Source: Blautia schinkii (GTDB taxonomy: Bacteria > Bacillota > Clostridia > Lachnospirales > Lachnospiraceae). Taken from it: a stretch of DNA of 64,000 nucleotides. Shown here piece by piece: positions 15,232 through 23,927 of this stretch. The stretch spans positions 1-64,000 of the forward strand of contig NZ_JAAWUO010000001.1 of NCBI RefSeq assembly GCF_013304825.1, written 5' to 3'. Below the pieces are notes generated by a model. It made no database searches. It saw only the letters and a list, made by a program, of their open reading frames with translations, and was not told the origin of the DNA. Positions within the stretch are counted from its first letter, which is position 1; each line of letters begins with the position of its first letter. The position numbers were made by a program, and so were the translations under genes.

Positions 15232-16326
15232 ATGATTAAGCTCGCATTGATTGATAACGGTATACCTTATCATATGAGAAATAACAGGAATCAAAGGATT
15301 GTTCATAAATCTTTTTTGGCTTCTAAATGCGATCCAAGTGAGTATAAAGACGATAAATCATTCCATGGCGCTGTATGCGTCGGAATTATCACAAGCATAT
15401 GTAGTGATATAGAATTATGGGACTTGAATGTGACTGACTCTGCAGGAACAACACAGATCACAGTTTTGCTGGAAGCTTTGGAATGGTGTATTCAAAATAA
15501 AATAAAGTTAATTCACATGAGTCTTGGAACAATCAATTATTTTGATATTAAACCCTTATGGATTCAAATAAAAAGATTACTTGATGCTGATGCGATTATA
15601 GTAGCAGCATATCATAACAGAAATATAAAGACTTATCCAGCTGCATATCCAGGTGTTTTTGGTGTCAGGCAGGATCGTTATGGTCTTTTGGGAAATGGTC
15701 AAATTCTGTTTCAAGAACAAAAAGGTTATAATATTGAGAATTCTATTATAGCAAATTTTTCGTGGAATGGGATCGTAAATCAAGCCAATAGTTATGCGGC
15801 TCCTGTTGTCACTGGACATATTGCTACATATTTAAACAGAAAGCCCACAGCAGGATTTGATGATGTTATGGACTTTTTGATGACTATAGCAACGCATAAA
15901 TCTGATTATCCGGATATACTAGAAAATGTAATAAGGGATAAAACCAATATAGAGATACCGGTAATTGCCGGTATTGATTTAGATTACGAGGAAATGATAC
16001 AGCTAAAAGTGATGTTTAGTCAGAACGGTTATTACGCAATAAATCTGCAGAAAAATCCTTTAGATGAAAATGTAATTCCTTTAGAATATTATGACGATTC
16101 CAATGAGTCATTGAACGATATCCTTTATACAGTATATATAGCTTATGAACCTGATATTATTCTTTTGAATCAAGAGGAAGAAATATTTGAAAGTAGTAAG
16201 GCATCAGATATAGATATGTATATTGTGCGTAAAAATAATATGTATGAATTGTATGCAGAAGATCGAATAGGAATAACTTACAATATAGAGGATATATATG
16301 AGCTTGTTTGTCAATATTTTGCTTAA
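15232..16326 (+). CDS. Subtilisin-like S8 protease of a RiPP maturation cluster
   Basis: A 364-residue protein from ATG 15232. S8 catalytic sites are recognisable though divergent: Asp in IKLALIDNGI near the start, His in SFHGAVCVGII (in place of the usual HGTxVA), the oxyanion Asn region AAYHN, and Ser in NSYAAPVVTGHIATY. The C-terminal third (about 235-364) is an extra, acidic domain. There is no signal peptide, so it works in the cytoplasm. Small subtilases of this kind occur in Clostridial peptide-maturation clusters such as the CLI_3235 class, where they are thought to process the precursor. A truncated ABC exporter and a possible precursor peptide follow. Confidence 0.65.
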   Translation: MIKLALIDNGIPYHMRNNRNQRIVHKSFLASKCDPSEYKDDKSFHGAVCVGIITSICSDIELWDLNVTDSAGTTQITVLLEALEWCIQNKIKLIHMSLGTINYFDIKPLWIQIKRLLDADAIIVAAYHNRNIKTYPAAYPGVFGVRQDRYGLLGNGQILFQEQKGYNIENSIIANFSWNGIVNQANSYAAPVVTGHIATYLNRKPTAGFDDVMDFLMTIATHKSDYPDILENVIRDKTNIEIPVIAGIDLDYEEMIQLKVMFSQNGYYAINLQKNPLDENVIPLEYYDDSNESLNDILYTVYIAYEPDIILLNQEEEIFESSKASDIDMYIVRKNNMYELYAEDRIGITYNIEDIYELVCQYFA

Positions 16327-16351
16327 CGAATAGTGAGGATGGCAATTGGAT

Positions 16352-16543
16352 ATGAGAGAAAATGGGAAAACATGGTATCGAATTTGTAAAATGTTGTGTG
16401 AATATAAAAAGTATTTTCCAGGGATTATCTGTTGCCTTTTGGGTTCATCATTCATAACGTTTATACACCCACTGCTTATAAGACAAATAAGTATATCGCC
16501 TTTCAAAAGGAATTTTAGAATTGGTGCGGAGTTAGAGATATAA
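16352..16543 (+). pseudogene. ABC exporter (permease-ATPase type), N-terminal fragment
   Basis: Sixty-three residues: a basic start, then CKMLCEYKKYFPGIICCLLG and SSFITFIHPLLIRQIS. This is the first membrane span of a half-size ABC exporter, where the motif pattern YKK..F..I....I....P.L....I is usual. The rest of the membrane domain and all of the ATPase are absent; the frame closes in unrelated sequence at 16543. A short open stretch at about 16625-16698 (IEQAEEHIYKFSGIDEGNIPRL) may be the end of the same or another lost gene. Confidence 0.5.
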
Positions 16544-16723
16544 ATTTCTAATAGAACTGAGCCACTATGCATTTGACATATTGTATCAAACAGTAGGTTG
16601 ATGACGAGATGATTGTAATGTATCGCAGATTGAACAAGCAGAGGAGCATATTTACAAGTTCTCAGGCATTGATGAAGGCAATATACCTAGACTATAAAAA
16701 ATTTGAGATAGGAGGAGCGAAAA

Positions 16724-16838
16724 GTGTCAAAAAAAGAAAAGTGATCCTTATGTAAACGCTCCATGTCTAAGAAAAAATGGAAATGGACAAGCGCCTAGTC
16801 TTGGAGTGTATCTCAAAACTAGGCGTTTACATTATTGA
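16724..16838 (+). pseudogene. Candidate RiPP precursor peptide, frameshifted in a 7-A run
   Basis: GTG 16724 has an ideal ribosome site (GGAGGAG, 6 bases upstream) but reads only six codons before a stop at 16742-16744. If the A-run at 16729-16735 were six instead of seven, the frame would continue to 16836-16838, giving about 37 residues: a basic start, SDPYVNAPCLRKNGNGQAPS and then a C-terminal LGVYLKTRRLHY. A short, basic, Gly/Asn-rich peptide after a RiPP-type subtilase and exporter is what a precursor gene looks like. The mutation could be decay, phase variation or a sequencing error. The 3' end overlaps a hairpin. Confidence 0.45.
16751..16831. promoter_or_regulatory. Two mutually exclusive hairpins at the end of the RiPP region
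   Basis: CGCCTAGT (16792-16799) pairs with ACTAGGCG (16818-16825), and TGTAAACGC (16751-16759) pairs with GCGTTTACA (16823-16831). The two right arms share GCG, so the structures compete or combine into one long stem with an internal loop. This could be a terminator for the plus-strand cluster, an attenuator, or a bidirectional end shared with the minus-strand NTPase gene. Confidence 0.45.
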
Positions 16839-16871
16839 GGCAATATATTTTACAAGTGTTTGTAGGAACCG

Positions 16872-19181
16872 TTAGTGCTTGGTGAGAAGAATACTTTTTG
16901 CCAGAGCAATTCCAGCTTGTGGATACAATTCTTGAATTGCTTGATATTTTTCTTCAATCAATTCGGGTTCGTCTGCCCATATATCCTCATAAATTTTCAA
17001 GGCTTTTTTAAAATGGGTTTTCGCTTGCGAAATATTTGCAGTGATCAGGCAGATACTTCCAAGGGATTCCTGTACCTGGGCATAATCCAAACAGTGGTTT
17101 GAATTATATTCTTTGATAATCTGTGCTAATTTCTGAAGAGCAGACAGGGCAAGGTCAGGTTCTTGTATTTCAATTAAGAGGACAGCATAATTATTAATCT
17201 GAGGAATACTGTCATTAGTATAAAGAAGCTGGTATTGTTGTAAAAGAGAGATACCCATTTTCATGTGCCTTTTAGCGAGATCAAGTTGTCCGTTGATTCG
17301 GTAAAGCCCTCCAAGATTGGAATGGAGGTTGGAAACCAGGTGGGCATTTTCTTTTGTGGTTTCTTTTATTTGAGCAAGTGCTTCTTTTTCTAATTTTATC
17401 GCTTTTTCTGTTTTGGGTTCCAGAGTTGCCTGATAATCCAATAGTAAGGCACGGTCAGATGCAGTCCCGTAAGTATTTGCTTTTATAAAATGCTGTAGTT
17501 CCTGGATGATTTTTTTCATACCCTTTTGATAGTGGTACTTCTCCATATATGGAAAAACATCTTCTAAAAATAACAGGTATTGGGGAATATCGTCCTTTTC
17601 AATGAAAAGCATGATGTTTTCTACTGTTTGAAATAATTTTTTATAATAGCTAACTTCAATGCCATGCATCAAACATATTTTTTGCAGAGAATCCAATAAC
17701 GTGTGGCAGCTTGTAACAGAAGGTGCGGTCTCGGAAACTGCAATTTCCTGAATCATTGGATGCAGAGAAATAGTATGCCGGAGACTTGACTGTACAAAAC
17801 CTGTCTCGATCAGATCATTCACGTCATTTAAAGTAGGCAGCTCCAGCCATTTGGAAAATATACGGGCAGAAATACCAGATGAAGGCATAAAACACATATT
17901 GCACATAATATCCTGCTGTTTCCGTGATAAGGAGTATAACGAAAACAGGGTATGGATATGGTTGTAATAGGTGGCTTTTTTGCTCTGACCATCTTTCATT
18001 ACTTTAATCTTATCTTCATTATGAAGAGAAGCCTTTTCCTCTTGAAGTTTTATCAATAATTGCTCTGGAGTTAAAATTCCATTTTCCAGAAGTTTGGCTG
18101 CCAGTTCGACAGCAAAAGTATGGTAGTGTACAGTTTCTATGATTTTTTCTACGATTGCCCGGTTTTCCTCTGCTTCTGAATAAAATACAGATGTCAGTTG
18201 AAAAAGAGTGGGTATATCTTTCAGTTCTTTTAATTGAAAACTACAGTATTCAGACAGTTGGCTTCTGGTTGTAAATAAAACCCGGCAACGGTATTTTAAT
18301 ACGACTGACAGGCAACTGTCCTGTGTGGATGTGACATTAAAATTGTCTATGATCAGCAGTGTATCAGATTTCAAAGAGCGTAAGAAACGGTTATGTCTTT
18401 GAAAACGTTCCTGCTCACTGATTTCTGGTGGATCATCAATAAAATCCATGTCTACAATATCTTGATATAGATTACCGGTGTATTCCATATAGAGAATATT
18501 GGTGTACTGTTTTCTGTATTGCTTTGCATAGGCTTTAGCAAGCTCGCTTTTTCCAATTCCGGCAATTCCATAAAGAAATATATGTCGGTTCTCTTCAAAC
18601 AAAGTATGGAGTTCATCCAGTTCTTCTTCTCTTCCTAGAAAATGACGGCATGGTTTTGGGACTTCGCTGTCCATAATGTAATCCAGAACAATCGGAGATA
18701 GAACACCTCCTGCAATCAGTTTTTGATTTCTTGTATCACGTTTAATAAATTGCCGTTCCATACCAAAAGAAAGTACTTTTGCTAAAAACAACAGCCTTGA
18801 ATCAGAAGGTTTATATAGAGATACAAGTTCCTGCTTTTTTGTATCCGAAATCGTATCGTCCTGTATGAATAACGTGTAAATGTCCTGTATAACCATGTTG
18901 CAGTCTGCCATTAAGGGAAGTAAGTTCCGCTGAATGGTTGTTGCCAGTTTTTTCTGATTGCTGGGTTTTGCATAATATGAGGTTATTTTGGGACTGATTT
19001 TTGCTTGTCCGGTTATCCAGCGGCAAATTAGACCATTATCCATAGAAAAATCTTCATTTATCGGATCATTCATAAAATCTTCAAATAATTCGTATAAAAA
19101 ATCAGGTTGGTTCATCTGATTGCTTTCACTGATTTGATTTTTTAGGCATGTGCTAATAGAAGAAAAATCACATCGTTCCAA
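16872..19181 (-). CDS. STAND NTPase (NB-ARC-like) with TPR repeats
   Basis: A 769-residue protein from TTG 19181, which is the start because AAAGGAGGG lies 7 bases upstream. The first 175 residues are a helical domain (CRWITGQAKISPKITSYY). Then come FLGREEELDELH, Walker A YGIAGIGKS (204-212), Walker B TLLIIDN (274-280), the TTRS sensor (304-307), a winged-helix part and LHPMIQE, which stands where NB-ARC proteins have the MHD motif. The C-terminal 250 residues carry tetratricopeptide repeats (NLHSNLGGLYRINGQLDLAKRHM and LGSICLITANISQAKTHFKKAL). STAND proteins are signal-triggered switches: regulators or anti-phage sensors. There is no obvious effector nuclease. It faces the TnpW gene, so control of the recombinases is possible. 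Confidence 0.75.
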   Translation of the reverse strand: MERCDFSSISTCLKNQISESNQMNQPDFLYELFEDFMNDPINEDFSMDNGLICRWITGQAKISPKITSYYAKPSNQKKLATTIQRNLLPLMADCNMVIQDIYTLFIQDDTISDTKKQELVSLYKPSDSRLLFLAKVLSFGMERQFIKRDTRNQKLIAGGVLSPIVLDYIMDSEVPKPCRHFLGREEELDELHTLFEENRHIFLYGIAGIGKSELAKAYAKQYRKQYTNILYMEYTGNLYQDIVDMDFIDDPPEISEQERFQRHNRFLRSLKSDTLLIIDNFNVTSTQDSCLSVVLKYRCRVLFTTRSQLSEYCSFQLKELKDIPTLFQLTSVFYSEAEENRAIVEKIIETVHYHTFAVELAAKLLENGILTPEQLLIKLQEEKASLHNEDKIKVMKDGQSKKATYYNHIHTLFSLYSLSRKQQDIMCNMCFMPSSGISARIFSKWLELPTLNDVNDLIETGFVQSSLRHTISLHPMIQEIAVSETAPSVTSCHTLLDSLQKICLMHGIEVSYYKKLFQTVENIMLFIEKDDIPQYLLFLEDVFPYMEKYHYQKGMKKIIQELQHFIKANTYGTASDRALLLDYQATLEPKTEKAIKLEKEALAQIKETTKENAHLVSNLHSNLGGLYRINGQLDLAKRHMKMGISLLQQYQLLYTNDSIPQINNYAVLLIEIQEPDLALSALQKLAQIIKEYNSNHCLDYAQVQESLGSICLITANISQAKTHFKKALKIYEDIWADEPELIEEKYQAIQELYPQAGIALAKSILLTKH

Positions 19182-19362
19182 CAGAAATCCCTCCTTTGGT
19201 TTTCGTGTTTTATATTCTTAAAGTCTTTTTATTATAACACGAACAAATGTTCCGGACAATAGGAATTGATACTGTATAGGAAGAAAATGAATCTTAAAAA
19301 CTCAATCTGCGGTCAATTTCAATTCAATGTGATTGGTGCAGAATAATTTTAGAATGTAATCA

Positions 19363-19376
19363 GGCTTTCGAAAGCC
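19363..19376. promoter_or_regulatory. Perfect 14-bp palindrome between the STAND gene and tnpW
   Basis: GGCTTTCGAAAGCC is fully self-complementary and lies in the 277-base divergent gap between the minus-strand STAND NTPase and plus-strand tnpW. It is a candidate operator for control of the recombinase genes. The remainder of 19182-19458 shows no gene. Confidence 0.4.
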
Positions 19377-19458
19377 GAATTCAATTCATACAGAACTTTT
19401 GTACAATCCTGCCGGCATAGGATGTAGAGAGAACTGTATGCTGAAGGAGGCATATAGC

Positions 19459-19626
19459 ATGAATACGTTATTTGATTCTGTAGAAGTTCTGGATACAAAA
19501 AAAGAAATCCAAAAAGAGAATGTAAGCTATGAACATGCAGGATATCAGATTCGAGTGCATTTTAATGGGGAAAAGACATTGATCCAGTGCATTCAGAATC
19601 TTACTGAACGAAAAATTGCAGGTTGA
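19459..19626 (+). CDS. tnpW: TnpW family transposon-encoded protein
   Basis: A 55-residue protein from ATG 19459 behind GAAGGAGG. The C-terminal half (YEHAGYQIRVHFNGEKTLIQCIQNLTERK) matches TnpW, a small protein encoded just before or near the large resolvase in Tn4451-type elements; its role is not established. It lies 76 bases before the first recombinase, consistent with co-expression. The upstream in-frame codons from 19399 lack a ribosome site. Confidence 0.75.
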   Translation: MNTLFDSVEVLDTKKEIQKENVSYEHAGYQIRVHFNGEKTLIQCIQNLTERKIAG

Positions 19627-19702
19627 TTTTCTTAAGTTCTTGTTGTAAAATAAAGACAATTAAAGACAATGACTACGCAAGACCGATGAAAAGAGGGATA
19701 GA

Positions 19703-21292
19703 ATGTATCAGGCAGGAATTTATTGCCGAATTTCCATTGAAGAGCAAAATAAAGAGGGTGAATACAGCAATAGTATTCACTCTCAGATTCAGATGGCAAG
19801 AGATTATATTGCAGAGAATAAAGATATTGCAGAGAAAAAAGTTTATGTAGACGATGGGGCTTCTGGAAGTAATTTTGAAAGAACTGAATTTCGGAGGATG
19901 CTGGCAGATATTGAGCTTGGTGTTATCAATATGGTGATTTTTAAGGACGTATCTCGACTTGGAAGAGAACATATTGATACCAACTATTATCTAGGCAAAT
20001 ATTTCCCGGAGAAACAGATTCGGATTGTTTCGATTCTGGATAATTATGATTCAGCCGTTGGAACTTATGATGAAATGTTAGAAATAAAAACTTTGCTGAA
20101 TGATATGTATTTGAGAGATACATCCAGAAAGATTAAGACAACGATTCAGACCAAAAGAAGTATGGGCGAATATACTCCGAAACAGCCCCCCTTTGGATAT
20201 GTGAAAAGTAAAACAATTCATAATCATCTGGAAATTGATCCTTATGCAGCCGAGGTTGTTCGAAGAATTTACAGAATGTATCAAAATGGATTTGGCTGTA
20301 CGGTTATTTGCAGGACTTTGAATGAAGATGAAATCCCTTGTCCCGCAAAATATAAAAAGGAAGTTTTAAAAACCAATTATGTATGGGATTCGGGAAAAGG
20401 TCTGTGGACATCGTCTACTGTAAGTGGAATTTTAAAGAATCCGGTCTATACTGGGGCGGTTGTGATTCGGAAACATGAAAGACCGTCTTATAAGCTGAAA
20501 TACAAAAAGGCAATTCCCCTGGAAGAAATGGAGCTGGTGCCGGATGCACATGAGGCAATCATTTCTAAAGAAGAGTTTGATAGGGTTCAGCAAATAAGAA
20601 AGGGGCGCAGAGTTTCCTATTTTGATAAAAACAATGAACCACATAAATATGTGGGACTGCTCTTTTGTGGGAAATGTAAAACAGCCATGCGAAAACGTTA
20701 TCTGGCATCTCATAAAGACTATGACGGATATATGTGTGGTTTTCATCAGAAGCAGGGGCAGAATTACTGTGAGCTGAATCATATTACATTTGAAAAGCTG
20801 GATGAACTGGTTGTATTTGCAATCAACCAGCAATTGAAACAGATGAAGATGGATATGAAGAATCTGGAAACTCAGATCAGACAGAAACAGCCGGAACTGG
20901 ATGGTAAAATTGCAAAATTGCAGGCAAAAATAGAAAGAAATCTGGAATACCGGAAACGAGCATATGAACAGTTTATGGATGAAGTACTTTCCAAAGAGGA
21001 ATATCTGGAATTAAAACAGATGTATGAAACAGAGAATCAGAAATATCAAAAAGAATTATCAGAACTGAACCATGAAGAGCAAAGGCAGCGGGCGGCGGTC
21101 AATGAAACAAAGATATGGTTGGAGCACTTTAATCGCAGAAGAATAACGGTAAAGCAGCTTACCAGAGAAGCGCTTGTGGAGTTAGTTGATAAAATTTATG
21201 TATATCCAGAGCAGAAAATAGATATATATTTTAAGTTTGCTTCAGTAGAGAGTTCACCAGATAGAATACTTGAGAAAGATGGGGTGATATGA
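19703..21292 (+). CDS. Large serine recombinase (TnpX-like), first copy
   Basis: A 529-residue recombinase. The N-terminal resolvase domain has catalytic Ser10 in AGIYCRISIEEQ, then VYVDDGASGSNFERTEFRRML, and the VIFKDVSRLGRE box with its active-site arginine. The recombinase domain follows (GEYTPKQPPFGYVKS, SGILKNPVYTGAVV), then a zinc ribbon (LFCGKCKTAMRKR, later YMCGFHQKQGQNYCE) and a coiled coil. Such enzymes cut both strands at a 2-bp core and perform excision and integration without host factors. It overlaps the second recombinase by 4 bases (ATGA), so both are made together. Confidence 0.9.
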   Translation: MYQAGIYCRISIEEQNKEGEYSNSIHSQIQMARDYIAENKDIAEKKVYVDDGASGSNFERTEFRRMLADIELGVINMVIFKDVSRLGREHIDTNYYLGKYFPEKQIRIVSILDNYDSAVGTYDEMLEIKTLLNDMYLRDTSRKIKTTIQTKRSMGEYTPKQPPFGYVKSKTIHNHLEIDPYAAEVVRRIYRMYQNGFGCTVICRTLNEDEIPCPAKYKKEVLKTNYVWDSGKGLWTSSTVSGILKNPVYTGAVVIRKHERPSYKLKYKKAIPLEEMELVPDAHEAIISKEEFDRVQQIRKGRRVSYFDKNNEPHKYVGLLFCGKCKTAMRKRYLASHKDYDGYMCGFHQKQGQNYCELNHITFEKLDELVVFAINQQLKQMKMDMKNLETQIRQKQPELDGKIAKLQAKIERNLEYRKRAYEQFMDEVLSKEEYLELKQMYETENQKYQKELSELNHEEQRQRAAVNETKIWLEHFNRRRITVKQLTREALVELVDKIYVYPEQKIDIYFKFASVESSPDRILEKDGVI

Positions 21293-22881
21293 TGTATCAG
21301 ATGGGTGTATATTGTCGTCTGTCGAAGGATGATGGAGAGAATAAAGTTAGTGAGAGTATTGAAAATCAGATGAAACTGATTCGTGAGTATGTGACTAAAT
21401 CAGAGGATCTGGAAATCGCAGATATTTATATTGATGACGGTTATTCGGGGCTTTATTTTGCGAATAGACCGGAATTTCAGCGGATGATGGAGGATATCTA
21501 CAAAGGGAAAATTCAAGGCGTTATTACGAAAGATATTTCCCGGCTTGGGCGTGAACATATTGAAACCAGTAACTATATTGAGCGTGTTTTTCCATCTTTG
21601 GGTGTGCGTTATATTGCAATTTTGGATGGCGTGGATTCTGTTCATCACAGTAATGAAGAATTGGCACAGTTTAAGACGTTGTTTAATGATATGTATAGTC
21701 GTGATATATCTAAGAAAATCAGAGGTGCATTGACCGCCCAGAAGAAACGGGGACAGTTTATGTCTGGGTTTGCCCCATATGGATATGTAAAAGATCCGGC
21801 AGATAAGCATCATTTTCTTGTAGATGAAGAAGCAGCTAAAGTGGTACGGAGAATCTTTTATATGAGTTTGGAAGGATATTCCAGGGATGGTATTGCAAAG
21901 AAACTGAATCAGGAAGGAATTCTGACACCGTCAGAGTATAAGAGAAAGGTGCAGGGATTGAAATATGCCAATGCATTAGAAAAAGCGGGTGCAAAGGGCT
22001 GGGCATATCCTACGATCAATGTAATTTTGCGAAACAGAGTTTATACAGGGGCTATGGTACAGCATAAATCAGAAAAGATATCCTATAAAGTGGAAAAGTA
22101 TCAATATATTCCAGAGGAACAGCAGTATATTGTGGAAGGAATGCACGAAGCAATTATTAGCAAAGATACTTTTGAGCAGGTACAGGAACTTATGAAGAAA
22201 AGAACACGGACACCGGGATTTAATAGCGAAGTGAGAAAGGTAAATCCATACGCAGGAATTATTGTTTGTGGAGATTGCGGATATAATTTCCAGAGGGTTA
22301 CTTGTCGGGACGGTTATGAGTGCGGTACCTATCACAAAAAAGGAAACACAGTTTGTTATTCTCATTTCATTAAAAAAGAAGTATTGGATTCTATTGTAAA
22401 AAATGAAATCCAAAGACAAGCGGAACTGGCACTGAAAGAAAGTGATAAGGATGAAATATTAAAAGTAGCAGATAGGAAGAAGGAGGTGCAGAGACGATGT
22501 GCAGAAGCAGACCAGCAGATTGAACGGTTACAAAAAGAACTTGCGGCTGTCCAAAAGTATAAAAAGAAAACTTACGAAAATTATGTAGATGGTGTTCTGG
22601 ATAAAGAAGAATATCTCTCCTATAAGGCAGAATATGAAAAGCAGGATAAAGATATCAGGGCGAAGATTCAGTTGGCAGAACAAGAGAAAGACAGCTTTGG
22701 AGAGGCAGAAGAATCTTATGAAAACTGGATAGAGAAATTTATCAAGTATGGAACATTATCCGAAGTGACAAGAGAAATTGTGACAGAATTGATTGAAAAA
22801 ATTGTTGTGAATGGAGATAAGAGCATTGATATTGTATTTAAGTATCAGTCGCCTTATCCGGTAGAAAAACAGGCAGTGTAA
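21289..22881 (+). CDS. Large serine recombinase, second copy
   Basis: A 530-residue recombinase translated from ATG 21289 or ATG 21292, inside the end of the first. It has Ser in MGVYCRLSKDDGEN, IYIDDGYSGLYFANRPEFQRMM, the VITKDISRLGRE box, the recombinase domain (GQFMSGFAPYGYVKDP, NVILRNRVYTGAMV), a zinc ribbon (IVCGDCGYNFQRV, ECGTYHKKGNTVCY) and a long coiled coil. It is clearly diverged from the first copy. Paired recombinases may work as a heteromer or divide integration and excision; the sequence does not tell. Its stop is 45 bases from the right core. Confidence 0.9.
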   Translation: MMYQMGVYCRLSKDDGENKVSESIENQMKLIREYVTKSEDLEIADIYIDDGYSGLYFANRPEFQRMMEDIYKGKIQGVITKDISRLGREHIETSNYIERVFPSLGVRYIAILDGVDSVHHSNEELAQFKTLFNDMYSRDISKKIRGALTAQKKRGQFMSGFAPYGYVKDPADKHHFLVDEEAAKVVRRIFYMSLEGYSRDGIAKKLNQEGILTPSEYKRKVQGLKYANALEKAGAKGWAYPTINVILRNRVYTGAMVQHKSEKISYKVEKYQYIPEEQQYIVEGMHEAIISKDTFEQVQELMKKRTRTPGFNSEVRKVNPYAGIIVCGDCGYNFQRVTCRDGYECGTYHKKGNTVCYSHFIKKEVLDSIVKNEIQRQAELALKESDKDEILKVADRKKEVQRRCAEADQQIERLQKELAAVQKYKKKTYENYVDGVLDKEEYLSYKAEYEKQDKDIRAKIQLAEQEKDSFGEAEESYENWIEKFIKYGTLSEVTREIVTELIEKIVVNGDKSIDIVFKYQSPYPVEKQAV

Positions 22882-22905
22882 AGACTGCAAATTTTTTTAC
22901 AGTAA

Positions 22906-22930
22906 TTTTCCCCTAGTTATAATGAACACA
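22906..22930. repeat. Right attachment site (attR): inverted repeat plus CACA core
   Basis: TTTTCCCCTAGTTATAA (22906-22922) is the inverted partner of the left-end repeat, and CACA at 22927-22930 is the core, after which the subtilase frame resumes as GDSLLENYID. The spacing between repeat and core is 4 bases here and 6 at the left end. Confidence 0.75.
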
Positions 22931-23840
22931 CAGAGGGGATTCCCTTCTGGAAAATTACATTGATACTGTTGCGGCCATAGGGCGGACTGTGATCGTTACA
23001 GGAACCGGGAATAACGGCAGCCAGCCTTGGCATGCAGGCGGAATCCTGCAGCAGGGGAAAACAGAAGAAATCCAGTTGGCGGTGGGAGCTTTTGAGCCCA
23101 CATTGAATGTACAGTTATGGAAGGATTATGAAGATGAGATGGAAATTTATCTGGAAAGTCCGTCCAGAGAACGGATCGGTCCATTATATGAAAGGCTGGG
23201 CCCACAGCGACATCTGCTGGAAAATACAGAGCTTCTGATCTATTATGGAAAACCTGGTCCCTATCAGCTGTCTCAGGAGATCTACATAGATTTCATTCCT
23301 GTGGGTAATTATGTGGACAGCGGTGTCTGGAAAGTTCTTTTAAGTGGAAAACATGTGCGTTCCGGTCAGTATTTTCTATGGCTGCCGGGCGGAAATGTAC
23401 TGAACCGCGGAACCGGATTTTATTTTCCTCGGGCAGTGGGAACCCTGACGATTCCTTCCACTGCCGGAAAAGTTATTTCTGTTGGAGCTTATGATTCCAG
23501 ACTGAATGCCTACGCAGATTTTTCCGGAAGGGGAAGTCAGTTCCTGCCGATCCGGAAGCCTGACCTCGCAGCTCCCGGCGTATCCGTCTCCGCCCCGGTT
23601 CCCGGTGGAGGCTACGCCACTGTTACCGGAACCTCCTTTGCGGCACCCTTTGTCAGCGGAAGCGCAGCACTGCTTATGGAGTGGGGAATCGTGAAAGGAA
23701 ATGATCCGTTTCTTTATGGGGAAAAGGTAAAGGCCTACCTGCGGAAAGGTGCGCAGAGAGTGGGCGGGTATGAGGAGTATCCGAATGTGGAGGTGGGATG
23801 GGGGATACTCTGCGTTTCAGGGAGTATTCCTGAAATATGA
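22931..23840 (+). pseudogene. S8 subtilase (CspA/B-like), C-terminal half
   Basis: This continues the gene cut at 3267. After the core it reads RGDSLLENYIDTVAAIGRTV, the oxyanion Asn region VTGTGNNGSQ, a long insert with a beta-rich domain typical of Csp-type peptidases (GAFEPTLNVQLWKDYEDEME to FYFPRAVGTLTIPSTA), and the catalytic Ser (codon 23634-23636) in TGTSFAAPFVSGSAALLM. The stop is at 23838-23840. It has no start codon or promoter of its own and would not be made while the element is present. The other two catalytic residues are in the left half. Confidence 0.85.
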
Positions 23841-23927
23841 GAAATATAAAATTTTTATAACCATTATCAGAGGGAAGCTGATATAATAAGTGCAGTAATG
23901 CCAGAACGGGATGTGAGGATAACGAGA

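Larger units (their letters stand above)
3267..22930. mobile_element. Integrative mobilizable element (about 19.66 kb) with plasmid-like replication and partition genes, inserted in a subtilase gene
   Basis: The element lies between two halves of one S8 peptidase gene. CACA occurs at both junctions (3267-3270 and 22927-22930). Joining the flanks at CACA gives GSHRGDSLLENYID in frame, the expected subtilase sequence. Next to each core lie 15/17-matched inverted repeats (3277-3293 and 22906-22922). The right end encodes two large serine recombinases in tandem with TnpW, and the left end has TnpV, as in Tn4451-type elements. Between them are relaxase and oriT (mobilization), RepA-like, DnaC-like, ParM and ParR-like proteins, and cargo. 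No conjugation channel genes are present, so transfer would need a helper. Confidence 0.85.

Noticed and set aside
3270-22926. ATGAAC shared by both element junctions as the recombination core
   Set aside because: It is longer than CACA, but rejoining there puts the second half of the subtilase out of frame; CACA restores the frame.
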